Counted from the stretch's first letter, positions 35,301 to 44,418 are shown. The stretch: DNA of 64,000 nt from Enoplolaimus lenunculus (GCA_030248215.1 JASANG010001887.1:96814-160813), one strand, 5' to 3'. The notes: a model not told the origin generated them from the letters alone. Translations and numbers: made by a program.

Positions 35301-38300
35301 TTAAGTTTAATTGCAATAAATGAAATGAGTATTTAAATTTTTAAAATTGCAATCACCGATATTCCCACACATTCAAACCTTTTAATGCTCGTTTGAAAAC
35401 AACGGATCAAACGAAAATGTTTTCAAAACAACGTTCAGAATTTTGTTATATCATATGGATTGTAAGCATGTGACATGCTTGGCCTGGTGCATATGCAATA
35501 AATGCAATGCATATTGTGGTGTACGGTGGACACATATAGTCGACGAAAAACGCAGTTGGACAGGCGGGCTGCGTGGCGCAGTGGTAGAATGCTCGCTTAA
35601 GGATCCATAGGCTGAGAGGTCGATCCCCGCTCTAGCCCGCTTTTCCAGCTGCGAATAGTTAAAAGGTCTGAAGTACCAGTTCCTACCTAGACTGACATGG
35701 ATTGAGTCCAAATTGCATTCAGCAACTATCAAATCAGGCCCGTAAGCAGAAGGGAGCGGCCGGGTGCGCTCACCTTCTGGGAAAATTACCACCGGACAAA
35801 ATTTTCAACATCGTTTATAAGTCATCGAAAACCCTTGTATTCCGCTCCTGAAAAAAATTTCGTCGCCCTTAGCAAGATGGGCTGGGCACGTGCCTGTGTG
35901 TACAAAATATTATAGAAAACGGTCTTGTGATAAATTGGTTGTGAAGGTAACTAAATGTGTAAGCAGAGTTTTCACCCTACGCATTGTTGGTAGAACTAAG
36001 AAAAAGGCTTAAATAAACCTAATGTTTGGCTTACGTTGGCTTTAGCCTAAGGGTAGCGCTGTACTTTGTATGACGTATGGTGCCATCGGCACCGTCCGTC
36101 AATCGTACGGCATGGTCCGTCACCATGTATTGCAGTGTGGGAGCGCACGCGAATTACTCACGTACGATACCGTAAGGGTGACGGACGGCACCGTACGGGT
36201 GACGCACGGTGACGGACTACGCTGGACTGGTGACCGAAATTAGGTTTAGGTAACTCGATCTGATTTTAGCTTTTTGTTCAAATATTTAGCTCAGGCAAGC
36301 AGATAAATCCTATAAAATAACTCTACGAATATCAGATTGTTTTTGTCACCGCATTAAAATATCAACGCAAAGTCTATATTATGGCGTGTGTTTTGCGTGC
36401 GTATTGCAATATCTATTTTGGTTATTCAGCCGTCTATTGTATACGTTGCGGTTTGCAGAAATACAGCAAAAAAATCGAATATGGCAAAACATTCGGGCTC
36501 TCGTGTACAGTTTGCCCGCATTATTTAAGGTTTCACAATAATTAGGCTTAGGTTTAGGTATAATACTTAAGGTAAAAGCTTACGTTTGGGCTAAGCCTTT
36601 TCGAAAACCTAATGTGGGTGAAGCGTACGAGAAGTAATAATTGTGCTAATTACCGAATTAATTTGGCCAACAGGTTTCCGTACACAGTGAATTCTAACGA
36701 AACTTTTGCCACAAATACTAACAAGCAGCCCCTGAAAGGGTCACAAAGACGGGATGCACGTTCACATGGCATGCGTCAATGAGGATTAATTATGAAGACC
36801 ACCAAGTCAACAAGTTTATGCATAGAATTAGTCACGAACGGTAAGTATGAATCAAACCGGAGCCAAAGCTTAAATCTGAGAGTAATCACAAAGCCTATGC
36901 AACAAACCTCGGCGAAAGTCTCTAAGCGCCACGGCTTTGCTCGGGACCATTTCCACATATGCATGAGCGGCAAACAAAACCGGATGAGCAAATTGAGTAA
37001 TCGGCTCAACCAAATTTATTTTATGCTCACTCCAAATGTTAATAAGAGTCATTTCGCTTCTCGCTGCATCAAAAATTATACATACTTTTATGCACATTCT
37101 AGCAGATTTCGCAATCACTGCCCACGTAGGCTTGTATATAAGCTACTTCGCTGATGCTTGCAAACACTTATACGACAAACTTTAAGAAATTAGCATCAAA
37201 CAAATCGTAAACAGATGTGAAATTGAAAACAATGACTTAAACGACCAGTGTGAACGCCTCAACTGAACCAAATCAATTTCTCAACCACAGCGCCAAGTTT
37301 ACCTGCCAATAACACGCGTGATTGGTACACTCGGGTCCGCCGACATGTTCAACACTTAAATGCGACACAATTTCAGGCAAACTATGAAACACACGGCCAC
37401 ACGGCGCCTTTGGCTGTTGGTCATGATTTGTCCTTTGAAATTGATGATGGGCACGAAAGTGTGCCGTATGATGTGGTCCTAATTGATGCAATGGAGGTTC
37501 AGGATCGATCCAAAGACAAGTTATCTCACGATGAGGAGTAGGCCGGACGTAACGAAAAAACGGCGGATGCGGCATCATATAAGACGTTGCTGCAGCTGCT
37601 ACTGCAGTTGCAGCTACGTTTAAGCTCCCTGGAGCGTGGCGGGTGGTTGCTTGCAGTCTGTGTGTCGTTGGTATGTGTTGCATGCTGACCGGTGGGGCCA
37701 ATGGCGAAGAGGTTAAAAAAGACGAATAATAATTGTGAGGGGTTGCGGGTGGTTTTAAGCACGCTGAGGTCCATTGCGATGGCATCATTAGACCGGGGGG
37801 AATACGCTGATAGGATGACGTTGTGGATTGGTCGTTGGTGCTGCCGTCGTATCGAGGGGTGCCGTAAAGAATATTTGAAAGCGATGCGTCTTGGTCGGAC
37901 GTCCCAGTCGCTAAATATGATGAATAAACATTGTTCGGTTTTGCTAAATCTCCAGAATTTGGCGTCGGATCGTATTTTCTGCTGTCATTGTTGCTGTTGC
38001 TATTGTTATTATTATTATTACTATTATTATTGGCGTTGTTGTTGTTGTCGTTTTGGTTGTTGTCGTCGTTGTTGCTGGTGTTGTTGCTGTTGTTGGTGTT
38101 GGCGCTGGCGCTGGTGCTGGTGTTGTTGTTGTTGCTGTTGTTGTTATTGTTGTTGCTGTTGTTATTGTTATTGTTATTGTTGTGGTTGTTGTTGTTGATC
38201 ATACTGCTGCTGCTGTCTCCTCCAGTCATTTCAGATTTTGAACTACCGTCGCTGTTGCGGTTACTGGTGCCGTCGCTCGGCGCGACGTTACCAAAATCTT

Positions 38301-41300
38301 GAGCGTCCAAACGATCACAGCCCTGTGGGGCAACTGCAAGTCGGCTTGCGTCCAGGTTTGCAGGTTCTGGCTCGACTTTATTATTGCACATTGTTGATGA
38401 TAGGTCAGATTGTTCACAACTGACTGGCAATTGATGTTGCGTTGAATAATTAAACAAAGATGTTGCAATTTGATGCACAGGAAACGTGTTGTTTACTACA
38501 CAATGATTGCTGTTGTATCCCAATGAGTTGAGACCGTAATCTACGCTACTGAGTCGAGCCGTATGATCGTATGGTGATGTACTTACTCGCGTATCTTTTT
38601 TATCGCCATACAATTCGCTGAAAAAATAATAAATTACTGCAGACAGGAGCGTACACAACAAGACGATTAAAGAGGATATATTTTTTCCCAAATTGCCGGA
38701 AACAAAGGCATTTTAGCAGACTTCAGATCAGCCGTATGGATTCTGGGATTCATTAACATTTCTTTTACTTTTTTGGGTCATTGAGGGCAGAGAAAGCATT
38801 AAAATTAATCAAATATTTAACTTTGGCCAAATCATAACTGCATAAAAAATTTTCGTTTTGATAAAATATGTACACAGTGAAAAACGGTGAGTTAAATTGG
38901 CTCTCTCCGAAATAGGCTTTTCCTGACTACACAAACTGAGTCAAATTCGACTTCGCCAGAGTCAAATTCGCCTCACGAAGCGATTCATTGAATCGGATTT
39001 GACTCTGGCGGAGTCGAATTTTGACTCAATTTGTGTAGTCAGGAAAAGCCTATTTCGGAGAGAGTCAATTTGACTCACAATTTTTTGCAGTGTATAATAA
39101 AAATGTACGCATTGATTTGAGATTTGTGCATTGCTTTGTCATGCTCGCAATTTTACCGTTAGTTCATGTAATCACAGGCAGTTGCGTACCCAGTATTTCA
39201 GTTCGGACCAGAGGTGTAAGTGGGTAAAATGTGTTACCCGCGTTGCGTTTTACCCGCATAAATTTTGTTTTTAACCCGTGTGTATACCTGCGTAAAATTC
39301 CTTTACCCGATACCCGTCTTTACCCGTGAAAAATTCCTTTACCGGTACCTACGTTACCTGCCGTATCTTTTGCGTTCAATACATTTGTGTATTTTACGAT
39401 GCATGGATGTTACTCATGCGATTTACGTTGCAAAAACTTTTTATCAGTAACTTTTAGAAACAAACCATGAAGTAAAAACTGTAACACCGAACAATATTGC
39501 ACATTAAGTACACCTATCACCGTTAAAACTAGGTTGTTTGAAGATGGATGATCAGTGAATCAAATATTCTTGTCTGTACAAAATCGTTGCACAAAGAAAC
39601 ATTTTCTGATACTCAAGAAATATATTCTCAAATTCAAGACAATTATGCCTTATATATAGATTCCAGAAAATTCTGAGCTGTTTAAGACTATTAATGTCCA
39701 AAATTGACGACATTAATGTGTTAAAATTTAAGAAAGTAGGAGTCTTGGAGTGTAAACTTATTTTTCTCTCATACGATGAAAACAGTTTAAAAATTCTAGT
39801 TTTTCTACATTATCTGGTTTCAAGTTTGCAATGAAAATTTTACGCGGGTAGAGAATCACAATTTGCACACGCGTTTTGATTTACTTAGCCCGCGGGTATA
39901 CCCGAGTCAAAATTTTCTTAACCGCGCAACTTGGGTTCGGACCAATAAGATGTCACGTAAAAGAACAATTTTTTGACGTCAAGACTACTGAAGGCTGTTT
40001 TAAAGATTGGCAAAAGCGCATTTTCTTGTCTCATCAGAATTATTCTTCAGCAAATAAATCATTTCAATTTCTCCTCTTGTATATTAAGCCAGTTGCCGAA
40101 ATTACTGTATGACTGCACTAATGATTCATCAATAATCACAGCTAGGCATTTAGTTCACATGTGTAAACAACCATGCAAGTACACTGAATTTATTGCATCC
40201 GCTTTCTCATTGGCTGATGAAAAAGTGCAAGTTCTGCATGCAATTTCACTGCTCCAAGTTCTGGCAACAAAAACTTGCACGTGTGAATAGGGCTTAACAG
40301 TAAAACGCTTTAGCTTCACAAGCTACTATGTTTGTTATGTAATCCGCAAATGAATTAACGACAACTTTAACAGCAATAATTTTAGTTACACACAGAAGAA
40401 AAATACCAATCACAGATGAACGCATGTTTGCATTCCAACTGCGTTTGTTACAGCAAACTGGCTCAAATAAAATATTTAAACATCAAAAAGAGCCCCCTGC
40501 GAAGAGCTGATACGCACTAAGTTTGCAGAATCATTACAATTGCATTGCTGAAACACAGCGGTAACAAACGAATCGGTCAAAATACACCACCACCTATATA
40601 TGTAATCACAGTTGGAAATGATAAGCAAAAACCCACCCCCATACCAATCCTTCACATACGTATACCTTCGTTCAACTCTGTCTCTCAAAACAACTACAAA
40701 TATATATAGTCATGCTGTGAAGTTTTAATTGAAAAACTCGAATGTTGACTCTTTATATGCGTTCAAATTTTACAAGTTGAAATTTTATATTTTCAATGTT
40801 TGTAAATTGAAAAGTTTTCTGTACCTGCAAGTCTGTAAGTCTATTCTACAAATAGTTATTTTTAATAAACACCACGAGATCCTACTGCAAGGTCGTGTCA
40901 CTTGCAGCACAGGACGTATCTCGAGTCTTAGTAGGCTTGAGCCCCCCGCCAGCCTAAAACAGTTTGCTCCTACATTTTATGTGATATGGACTCCGACAGC
41001 GAGTTGGCAATTAGCACTTCGCTGCGTGAGGTTTTTTTGCTCAACTACCACCGGTAGCATTTATATGCACTAGTTGGGGTTCTAGAGTTATATATACACT
41101 CACGTTTGTTTTCGACCACACAACCTATATATACGGTTAATGAAATATAGAAAATATTTGAAAATGTAATTTTTAATAACAAAGCATTGTTCAAAAAACA
41201 TTTGGTCAAGTTTGGTTTCTAGCTGACTTATTTGCATAAGCGAAACATTACGATTAACCAGGATTAGATCCTTTGGGTACGACTGAAGGTCCATTTTTGG

Positions 41301-43416
41301 TTCATTACTCTGGCCAAAAAATTGACCTCCGTTCAGATAGAATTTTTGCCAAATGCTTCGGCAGCGACGAATCTTCTCGTATTTGTATGGCAAAGTTGTC
41401 TTTAGTCATTGAGTTGGTATATTTCGATGCAATTTTGCAATGTTTTAGTTGCCCCGGCATTTTTCAAAAATAAAGCTTAAAAACAATTGTTTTTAAAACG
41501 AGCAGATTCAGCATCATTCTTTGCCGAATTATCATGCTGTTACATCCGGTTCCGGCAAAATTTGCTGACTTCCGGCATCGGGTCCTGTTTTATCATATCC
41601 GGTTGCATGCTGTTTTTTTATCAATTTTTATATTTGAGATAAGTTTATCTCGGTTCAGTAACATAACAGACGTCTTCATGAAATTTATTGCTTGTTTTAT
41701 TGATTTTCATGATAGTCGTGCACCATATATCAGGATAACGGATTAACTGTGACTTACATTTTGTCAATGCTGAGCATATTATATAACTACATGTGCTGTA
41801 GTGACCCGAATAAGAGGGGGGACTGATATTGGTTTGGCCTCTCCAGAGGGAATCCCTTCTTGTTATTCGGTTACAGACTGTTATTTATTTTTAAGCCACG
41901 GATTAGGGACTCTATCCGCTTACGGACTCTTATTAGGGATACGGACTCCAATTGATTCGGACTCAAAATAGGGACTTCTCTCTTATTCGGGTCAATACAG
42001 TATTCAGGTCCCTAAATTTTCTGAAATAAACCGTTTCAACCGTATCGACCGCGGTCTGACCGATTTAAGGGTTGCGCTATACTCACCGAGTGCCGCTGGA
42101 CGGCACCGGGCGCCAATGCGAGGCAGCATAAAATTTATTAAAAATTCCACCAAATGGAATTTTTCAGCGGCTTGTGGCAGCAGCGACACCGTAAAGTATA
42201 TCGCAAACCAAAGTACTAAAGCTGTTTGAAAATGTACTCCTGGATAAAATATACCTGTTTGAATATACGCTCCTGGTTAGCCTGTACGCAGAGAGGTCCA
42301 AGGAGAGCTGAGCACTCCTCTAGAATAAATATGGCTCTATAGAAGTGTTAGCCCAGCTTGTACGCTTGTTATTTCAACCGCTTACCCTTCCTAAGATTGT
42401 TGGACCCTTAGCCGGAGAAGCTGGCCGCAGGCGTGGCTCATTAAAATTATCGTCGATAGGTTGAAGCATTTTATACCAAACTTCAGCATAGTCTGTAAAA
42501 ATATCTATTAGAAATAGAAATAAAAGTTAAAACAGTAAAAAACATACCAAATCGTTCCGTATCCGTTTTGTTGGGCATTTATTCCATCAGCTAAACTGGT
42601 CGCTAAGTATCCGTCGTTGTTTATGCCGTCCGTATCCATTCCAGCTTCATGCATGGAAGATCCTTCAAATTGTACCAACGCATTGCCCATTGCTGCAGCA
42701 GTGAGTACTTGTCGTTCATGTCCTGTACTGTACAACGTTCCATAATGACCAAAGTGGTCCACGGATTCGCTGTGATACGCAGCCGCATGCCCAGCGACCT
42801 CTATCCCGGATGCGATCCCTCGCCTAGATACAGTACTACTGCCGCCTTGCTGGGTGCATCCAGGATTTTCATTTGCAGCTAGCAAATGTGAAGTATGCGC
42901 CGCTGTCTGGTAACAGTGACCGTTTATATTTGCAGCTGCATCCAATTCTAGACATGCGCTAAATCCAGAAGAAGCGAGACCAACAGCAGCGGCGTTCGCG
43001 GCTCGAGCTGGCTTGGCGATATCTGGGATTCGAAAATTCGTTGCTGTACTGCTGCTATCGGTGTCGTTATCGAAAAGATTATCGTTTGCAACGAGGTAAG
43101 TTGATGATTTGTTATCTTGAAGATTTGTTGTATCAAACGATTGCGAGTGTAGGCCACTTGAAAATATCTTTTGATTTAAATCAGGCTCAAGGCATGGAGT
43201 GTCACCACTGGTAATTACGTCACATTTCTTAGCTTCGTCACATTCTTCGAGTAGTTTGGATGATTTAGATAATTCAGTTAGGGTTGCCTTACCCTGGCGT
43301 TCTAACAAACCGGTATTTGTATCAGACGAACTGTGGGTGGTCAGTGTCAAGCTGGTACTGTGATTGGTTGCTATATGAATATTGGCTACAGGTGCTGGTT
43401 GTAAATTTTGAAGCAT
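22476..43416 (-). CDS. Zic: Zic-family C2H2 zinc-finger transcription factor, complete coding region in five exons
   Basis: Coding exons, 5' to 3': 42548-43416, 37303-38617, 33553-33712, 31718-31887, 22476-23336. All junctions are GT-AG and all phases agree, giving 1124 residues. ZIC proteins are nuclear GLI-related factors that pattern neural and mesodermal tissue. Five fingers lie at about 657-714, 725-750, 758-780, 788-810 and 818-836. Diagnostic blocks are [50 protein letters not shown] and [12 protein letters not shown]. Finger 1 has 38 residues between its two cysteines, long for the family. Finger 5 is C-x4-C, as in fly opa, whereas vertebrates have C-x2-C. Residues 431-501 are mostly Asn, nine Gln lie at 862-870, and NEWYF (1044-1048) matches the vertebrate C-terminal NEWYV. 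An in-frame TAA six bases before the ATG fixes the start in this exon. I see no ZOC motif. At twice the usual 400-600 residues, it is unusually long. Confidence 0.95.
23394..23565. mobile_element. hAT-like MITE, CAGGCCCGTAGCC ends (copy 3), next to the Zic exon 5 acceptor
   Basis: GGCCCGTTGGTCAGC on the left and GGCTGCGAGTCAG on the right. It begins about 55 bases upstream of the exon 5 acceptor, close to where a branch point would sit. Confidence 0.7.
23965..24089. mobile_element. PIF/Harbinger-like MITE, GGGTTGCGCTATACTT ends (copy 1)
   Basis: 125 bp. Left GGATTGCGTTATACTT, right AAGTATAGCGCAACCC, flanked by TAA on both sides (23962-23964 and 24090-24092). The inside is a near palindrome of GACGTCCG and CACGTACGATA(A/C)CGTA. 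Confidence 0.75.
24224..24292 (-). repeat. tRNA-like sequence (probable SINE head), first of a pair
   Basis: On the minus strand: GGCTGCGTAGCTCAGTGG (A box) and a T-arm GTGGGTTGGAGCCCCAC with a G where TTC is expected. The D and acceptor stems do not close well. Confidence 0.5.
24388..24445 (-). repeat. tRNA-like sequence, second of a pair
   Basis: On the minus strand: GCGTGGTGTAATGGGTAGCGC (A-box region) and GAGGTCCGAGGTTC (start of B box), then it stops. About 100 bases separate it from the first. It looks like a truncated tRNA-derived repeat. Confidence 0.45.
25381..25552. mobile_element. TTTTAGGGT-ended TTAGGC-core MITE, copy 1
   Basis: ACTTTTAGGGTGTAACAGTA on the left, TTAGGC/GCCTAA core, and a degraded right end. 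A fuller relative is at 51757-51932. Confidence 0.5.
26340..26748. mobile_element. AGAGTGGATAATGACAAGAG-family element, copy 2 (composite)
   Basis: Two inverted halves, each with a GTACAAAATGTACCA-type hairpin and CACTCTTG motifs, meet around 26490-26540 (AAGAGTGGACAATCGCTGTG). The right end reads TGTACACTCTTGTCATTATC. Confidence 0.6.
26986..27152. mobile_element. hAT-like MITE, CAGGCCCGTAGCC ends (copy 4)
   Basis: CGGGCCTGTAGCCC on the left, GGCTACGGGCCTG on the right. Flanks TCAAGAAT and CCAAGAAT match at 7 of 8 bases. Confidence 0.82.
27646..27836. mobile_element. TTAGGC-core MITE in Zic intron 4
   Basis: GGGGCAGAACGTTTTTCAGT on the left, GATCCGCCCCTGTTGTTTAC on the right. The core is TTAGGCTTAGGC with GGAATATGC. 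Confidence 0.78.
28087..28305. mobile_element. MITE with GGGCCCGTATTCTCAAATG ends (copy 1)
   Basis: 219 bp. GGGCCCGAATTCTCAAATG and the complement of GGGCCCGTATTCTCAAATG. Internal inverted ACTAGTTAG and CACTAACTGG. Two other copies are at 45327 and 59438. Confidence 0.8.
28748..28943. mobile_element. AGAGTGGATAATGACAAGAG-family element, copy 3, running into the 24-bp array
   Basis: Matches copy 1 (GGCGTTGCGTATTTGGCCGA and TCACATGAATAC) and copy 2 (GTACCCAGTTGTACACTC). Where its terminal TGTACACTCTTG should end the element, the tandem array begins. Confidence 0.65.
28944..30620. repeat. Minisatellite: about 70 copies of a 24-bp unit in Zic intron 4
   Basis: Unit TTGCTAAATAGCGATTGCAC plus four bases, with the variants CACATTC, CACACTC, TACACTC and GCTGAAT. 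The period is strict except for disturbed patches at 29540-29660 and 30465-30495. Because 24 is divisible by three, three of the six frames stay open for hundreds of codons; these are not genes. Variant units are interspersed rather than blocked. Confidence 0.97.
31105..31368. mobile_element. piggyBac-like MITE carrying a tRNA-like segment, copy 2
   Basis: Inverse orientation to copy 1. TTTA and TTAA flank CCCTTTCTCACAT ends. The tRNA-like part reads GGATTCAAACTCC and CAGCTATAGGAGC on the plus strand. Confidence 0.8.
31718..31887 (-). CDS. Zic: Zic coding exon 4 (fingers 4 and 5)
   Basis: 170 nt. Acceptor GTATTTTACAG, donor GTAAGC. It encodes [20 protein letters not shown] through [12 protein letters not shown]. 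The intron directly after HMK also matches the vertebrate ZIC intron position as I recall it. Confidence 0.96.
32072..32422. mobile_element. TA-flanked palindromic MITE, CTCTCTAAAA ends
   Basis: 351 bp between TA dinucleotides. CTCTCTAAAAGCTTAAACTA on the left mirrors TTTAAGTTTTTAGAGAG on the right. The inside is full of TTAAGTTTAAG motifs on both strands. In Zic intron 3. Confidence 0.8.
32758..32910. mobile_element. hAT-like MITE, CAGGCCCGTAGCC family (copy 5)
   Basis: CAGGCCCCCGCCTTC on the left, GCAACGGACCCG on the right. Flanking GGTAACGG and GGTAACGA match at 7 of 8 bases, supporting the 8-bp duplication. Confidence 0.82.
33224..33487. mobile_element. piggyBac-like MITE carrying a tRNA-like segment, copy 3
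   Basis: TTAA on both sides (33220-33223 and 33488-33491). Same orientation and inside as copy 2. It ends about 60 bases downstream of the exon 3 donor, in Zic intron 3. Confidence 0.85.
33553..33712 (-). CDS. Zic: Zic coding exon 3 (rest of finger 2, finger 3)
   Basis: 160 nt encoding [20 protein letters not shown], finger 3 (C-x4-C, H-x3-H) and KRTHT plus one base. The preceding intron splits finger 2 after CYWQ. The following intron falls in the THTG/EKPF linker, the position I recall for the first intron of vertebrate ZIC1-3. Confidence 0.95.
33809..33986. mobile_element. TTAGGC-core MITE in Zic intron 2
   Basis: GGCCAATGTATGG on the left, CCCCTGATCTTTACATGGGC on the right. Flanks GGAAAATT and GGAATGTT match at 6 of 8. 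The core is on the opposite strand (GCCTAAACCTAA). Confidence 0.78.
34010..34205. mobile_element. MITE rich in AACTCAGAATGAG, relative of 15292
   Basis: AATTGCAATGAGTTGAC on the left and TTTTACAGTGCAGCG on the right enclose TGAGTT/AACTCA repeats. Confidence 0.5.
34215..34562. mobile_element. Two worn CAGGCCCGTAGCC-family MITEs in a row
   Basis: The first, about 34215-34370, ends GGCTACGGACC. The second, about 34415-34562, starts GGGCCCGTAGCCAGG and has TTTTCAACCAAGCTTCTAAG inside. Both are in Zic intron 2. Confidence 0.6.
35452..35733 (+). repeat. tRNA-derived SINE-like repeat, copy 1
   Basis: GGGCTGCGTGGCGCAGTGG (A box) and GAGGTCGATCCCCGC (B-box region) sit inside a unit of about 280 bases. 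That unit is shared with 54480-54780 from TGTAAGCATGTGACATGC to CTACCTAGACTGACAT. A CAGGCCCGTAGCC MITE follows directly. Confidence 0.75.
35735..35896. mobile_element. hAT-like MITE, CAGGCCCGTAGCC family (copy 8)
   Basis: CAGGCCCGTAAGCAG on the left, GGCACGTGCCTG on the right. Internal TTTTCAACATCGTTTATAAG. Confidence 0.7.
36051..36228. mobile_element. PIF/Harbinger-like MITE, GGGTTGCGCTATAC family (copy 2)
   Basis: TAA then GGGTAGCGCTGTACTTTG on the left. The inside is inverted GTCCGTCA/TGACGGAC and GTACGGCA motifs shared with 23965-24089. Confidence 0.6.
37303..38617 (-). CDS. Zic: Zic coding exon 2 (poly-Asn tract and finger 1)
   Basis: 1315 nt. The acceptor is TTATTTTTTCAG. The first base completes a TGC codon, then [11 protein letters not shown] follows, and the exon ends HACYWQ at donor GTAAAC. 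It holds the Asn-rich tract, an Ala run, and finger 1 starting at CLWIDPE. The frame stays open upstream of the acceptor into intron 1, but that extension is intronic. Confidence 0.92.
38873..39092. mobile_element. TA-flanked palindromic MITE, CACTGCAAAAAAT ends (copy 1)
   Basis: 220 bp, almost one hairpin. CACAGTGAAAAACGGTGAGT on the left mirrors CTCACAATTTTTTGCAGTG on the right, with TA on both sides. TIR type and TA site fit a Tc1/mariner-derived MITE. In Zic intron 1. Confidence 0.85.
39540..39762. repeat. Repeat with GACATTAATGTC motifs, relative of 13715
   Basis: Contains TTTAAGAAAGTAGGAGTCTT (inverted counterpart at 13725) and CTGAGCTGTTTAAGAC. Boundaries unclear. Confidence 0.45.
40160..40292. 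mobile_element. AAGCCCTATTCAC-family MITE, partial
   Basis: Right end AACTTGCACGTGTGAATAGG then GCTTAA. The inside has GCAAGTTCTGCATGCAA. In Zic intron 1. Confidence 0.5.
41796..42001. mobile_element. CTGTAGTGACCCGAATAAGAG element, copy 2
   Basis: Left CTGTAGTGACCCGAATAAGA, right CTCTTATTCGGGTCAATACAG. Internal GGATACGGACTCCAATTGAT is shared with 49562-49940. Confidence 0.75.
42069..42209. mobile_element. PIF/Harbinger-like MITE, GGGTTGCGCTATACT ends (copy 3)
   Basis: TAA then GGGTTGCGCTATACTCAC; the right end is AAAGTATATCGCAAACC. The middle has an inverted AAATTCCACC/GGAATTTT hairpin. Confidence 0.7.
42548..43416 (-). CDS. Zic: Zic coding exon 1 (N-terminal low-complexity region)
   Basis: Residues 1-289 plus two bases. 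It starts [15 protein letters not shown], with TAA AAA just before the ATG in the same frame, and ends GYGTI at donor GTATGT. Ser/Thr/Ala-rich with no recognised domain. A 5' untranslated exon further upstream remains possible. Confidence 0.85.
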
Positions 43417-43513
43417 TTTTTATTGCTAAATAATATAATACTATACCCTAAATCGTTAATATGTTACATAGGTTTTAAGCTCGCAAATCATGCGGTATTT
43501 TGTGTATTTTTAT

Positions 43514-43694
43514 GGTCAATGTAAAGAACAGGGGCGAAACAGTATTATAACATATTCTTAAGCCTAAACCTAAGCGTAAGAATGAGCATATTCCTAACCT
43601 AAACCTAAGCCAAGCAAAAAATTAGTCTAAAGCTTAAGCTTACTCTATTGCAGTCCCACCAAAAAACGTTCCGCCCGTGATCTTTACATGGGTC
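43514..43694. mobile_element. TTAGGC-core MITE just upstream of Zic exon 1
   Basis: 181 bp. GGTCAATGTAAAGAACAGG on the left and the complement of GACCCATGTAAAGATCACG on the right. Perfect 8-bp duplication ATTTTTAT (43506-43513 and 43695-43702). It lies 97 bases 5' of the Zic ATG, so it may sit in the promoter or 5' UTR. Confidence 0.9.
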
Positions 43695-43891
43695 ATTTTT
43701 ATCGTCAAGTAAACTTTCTTCTTCAGTTAAAGTTGTGTTAATTTCTAGTCATAAAATGAGTTGCTTAAAAGTGTCAAGTTTTTATAGGCAAGATTTAATT
43801 TGACAAGTTTAGACGTTGATATTTTTCGTGGTAAAAGCAAATTTGCCATCTCACCATCTCACAGTGTTGCCTTTATTTATTGTGCTTTCCT

Positions 43892-44206
43892 CAAATTACG
43901 ACTTTTTAGCTTTCAAATCCATTTCACCAAAGTCCTCAAATTAGGACTTTTTAGCTTTCAAATCCATTTCACCAAAGTCCTCAAATTAAGACTTTTTAGC
44001 TTTCAAATCCATTTCACCAAAGTCCTCAAATTAGGACTTTTTAGTTTTCAAATCTATTTCACCAAATTCCTCAAATTAGGACTTTTTAGCTTTCAAATCC
44101 ATTTCACCAAAGTCCTCAAATTAGGACTTTTTAGCTTTCAAATCCATTTCACCAAAGTCCTCAAATTAGGACTTTTTAGCTTTCAAATCCATTTCACCAA
44201 AGTTAT
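43892..44206. repeat. 45-bp tandem repeat, about seven copies, upstream of Zic
   Basis: Unit: CCTCAAATTAGGACTTTTTA then GCTTTCAAATCCATTTCACC then AAAGT. Units are 95% alike; one (44030-44075) carries several changes. A 45-bp period keeps one plus-strand frame open for 156 codons, which is a by-product. Confidence 0.96.
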
Positions 44207-44242
44207 CCGTTATGATTTTAACGGTAAATTGTTAAACCGTAT

Positions 44243-44418
44243 GGCAAATAGGACACGGCCGTTAGTATAACCGTATTCCTACGCCTAAGCTTAAACTTAA
44301 ACATAAGAATAAGCTTAGTATACCTTAGCCTAAGCTTACGCAAAAAAGTCTAAAGCTTAAGCTTACTCTATTGCAGTCCCACAGAAAAACCGTTCCACCC
44401 CTGATCTTTGCATGGGTC
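44243..44418. mobile_element. TTAGGC-core MITE next to the 45-bp repeat
   Basis: GGCAAATAGGACACGGCCG on the left, CCCCTGATCTTTGCATGGGTC on the right in its two halves. Flanks AACCGTAT and AATAGTAT match at 6 of 8. Core GCCTAAGCTTAAACTTAAAC. Confidence 0.72.

Noticed and set aside
35572-35640. Functional tRNA gene
   Set aside because: The B box is one base short, the stems pair poorly, and the same unit recurs with shared flanks at 54480-54780, as a repeat would.
37692-38302. Plus-strand frames rich in Cys or Leu opposite Zic exon 2
   Set aside because: Antisense shadows of the AAC/AAT-rich poly-Asn codons.
38618-38691. An ATG with a signal-peptide-like start ([20 protein letters not shown]) leading into Zic exon 2
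   Set aside because: It lies in intron 1. The acceptor at 38618 and the phase match with exon 1 explain the exon, and a secretory leader makes no sense for a nuclear factor.
42280-42425. Ninth CAGGCCCGTAGCC MITE
   Set aside because: Only loosely similar (AGCCTGTACGC on the left, CTGGCCGCAGGC on the right); too worn to call.
43800-44270. 156-codon plus-strand frame
   Set aside because: By-product of the 45-bp tandem repeat (15 codons per unit).
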